Shown here one piece after another: positions 11,741 through 11,962 of a DNA stretch of 11,962 nucleotides. The stretch's first letter is position 1. Every line of letters starts with the position of its first letter. Under the pieces are notes generated by a model. The model had not been told where the DNA came from and did not search any database. It worked only from the letters and a program-made list of their open reading frames with translations. The position numbers were made by a program, and so were the translations under genes. Source of the DNA: KLAP211 sp964650085 (GTDB lineage Bacteria > Patescibacteriota > Dojkabacteria > J137); NCBI GenBank assembly GCA_964650085.1, contig CAZYSE010000035.1, positions 1-11,962 of the forward strand, given 5' to 3'.

Positions 11741-11962
11741 TTAAATATTTTGTACTATGTTTAATGTTTGACTGTAAATGTAATCGTTCACTCCTATTGT
11801 TGCCATCCAATCATTCCAAGCTATTTTAAACCACCACCCTCCAACGTATGCCTGCTGACCATTGACTCCTACAATCAGAATTCTCTTCATTCTACCAGAA
11901 GTATCTCGTTCTATGCTCATTAATCTTATATCAGCAGTAGTTGGATTTCCATCATTCGTTGC
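11741..11962 (-). CDS. C-terminal part of an unknown protein (cut by window edge)
   Basis: An open frame of 73 residues plus TAA runs from the right edge to 11741. Visible: DIRLMSIERDTSGRMKRILIVG, then QQAYVGGWWFKIAWNDWMA, then TIGVNDYIYSQTLNI. The strand-like, Trp-rich pattern suggests the end of a beta-rich, possibly extracytoplasmic domain. There is no membrane helix in the visible part and no family was recognised. Its stop codon abuts the start codon of the PH-domain gene, so it is the upstream member of the same operon. That it is coding is supported by the uninterrupted frame, the junction with the next start, and codon use like its neighbours. Confidence 0.65.
   Translation of the reverse strand, partial: ATNDGNPTTADIRLMSIERDTSGRMKRILIVGVNGQQAYVGGWWFKIAWNDWMATIGVNDYIYSQTLNIVQNI

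Overview
The window (about 12 kb, AT-rich, short spacers) looks like a chromosomal segment of a Candidate Phyla Radiation (Patescibacteria) bacterium. This is inferred from protein style: an FtsH-like protease N-terminus, a short FtsB/DivIC-like protein, a small GIY-YIG nuclease beside tRNA genes, a VirD4/TraG-like ATPase with no conjugation genes, a PP2C-like/membrane/propeller protein, a bacterial PH-domain protein, and start codons with no convincing Shine-Dalgarno sequence. No rRNA or marker gene is present to fix the lineage.

Left part (1-3630) is a tRNA neighbourhood. A minus-strand membrane protein, probably the FtsH N-terminus, leaves the window at base 1. Behind it lie two tandem 82-bp repeats, a minus-strand tRNA-Met(CAU), a GIY-YIG nuclease gene between two identical 86-bp copies of the 3' end and terminator of initiator tRNA, the intact initiator tRNA, an FtsB/DivIC-like gene, and a divergent tyrosine recombinase. 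Then comes a remarkable locus in which an intact tRNA-Ile(UAU) sits inside the anticodon loop of a second, broken tRNA-Ile(UAU) that also carries hairpin inserts in its D loop and near its T arm. All three tRNA loci show a tRNA fragment or copy interrupted by a small hairpin-forming insert in a loop. This is the best candidate here for an undescribed mobile or recombination process.

Middle part (3698-7851): a small three-helix membrane protein (+), convergent with an 818-residue HerA/VirD4-type ATPase (-), a 189-residue protein of unknown function (-), and SmpB (-), the tmRNA partner in ribosome rescue. A 75-bp perfect four-way palindrome lies between smpB and the next operon.

Right part (8109-11962) is a tight minus-strand operon, read from the right: the C-terminus of an unknown protein, a PH-domain membrane protein (stop and start codons abut), a two-helix membrane protein (overlap 11 bp), and a 917-residue protein with a degenerate PP2C-like cytoplasmic domain, one membrane helix and an extracytoplasmic coiled coil plus beta-propeller. 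It ends in a hairpin terminator. The operon looks like an envelope-associated sensing or scaffolding module, but no substrate can be assigned.
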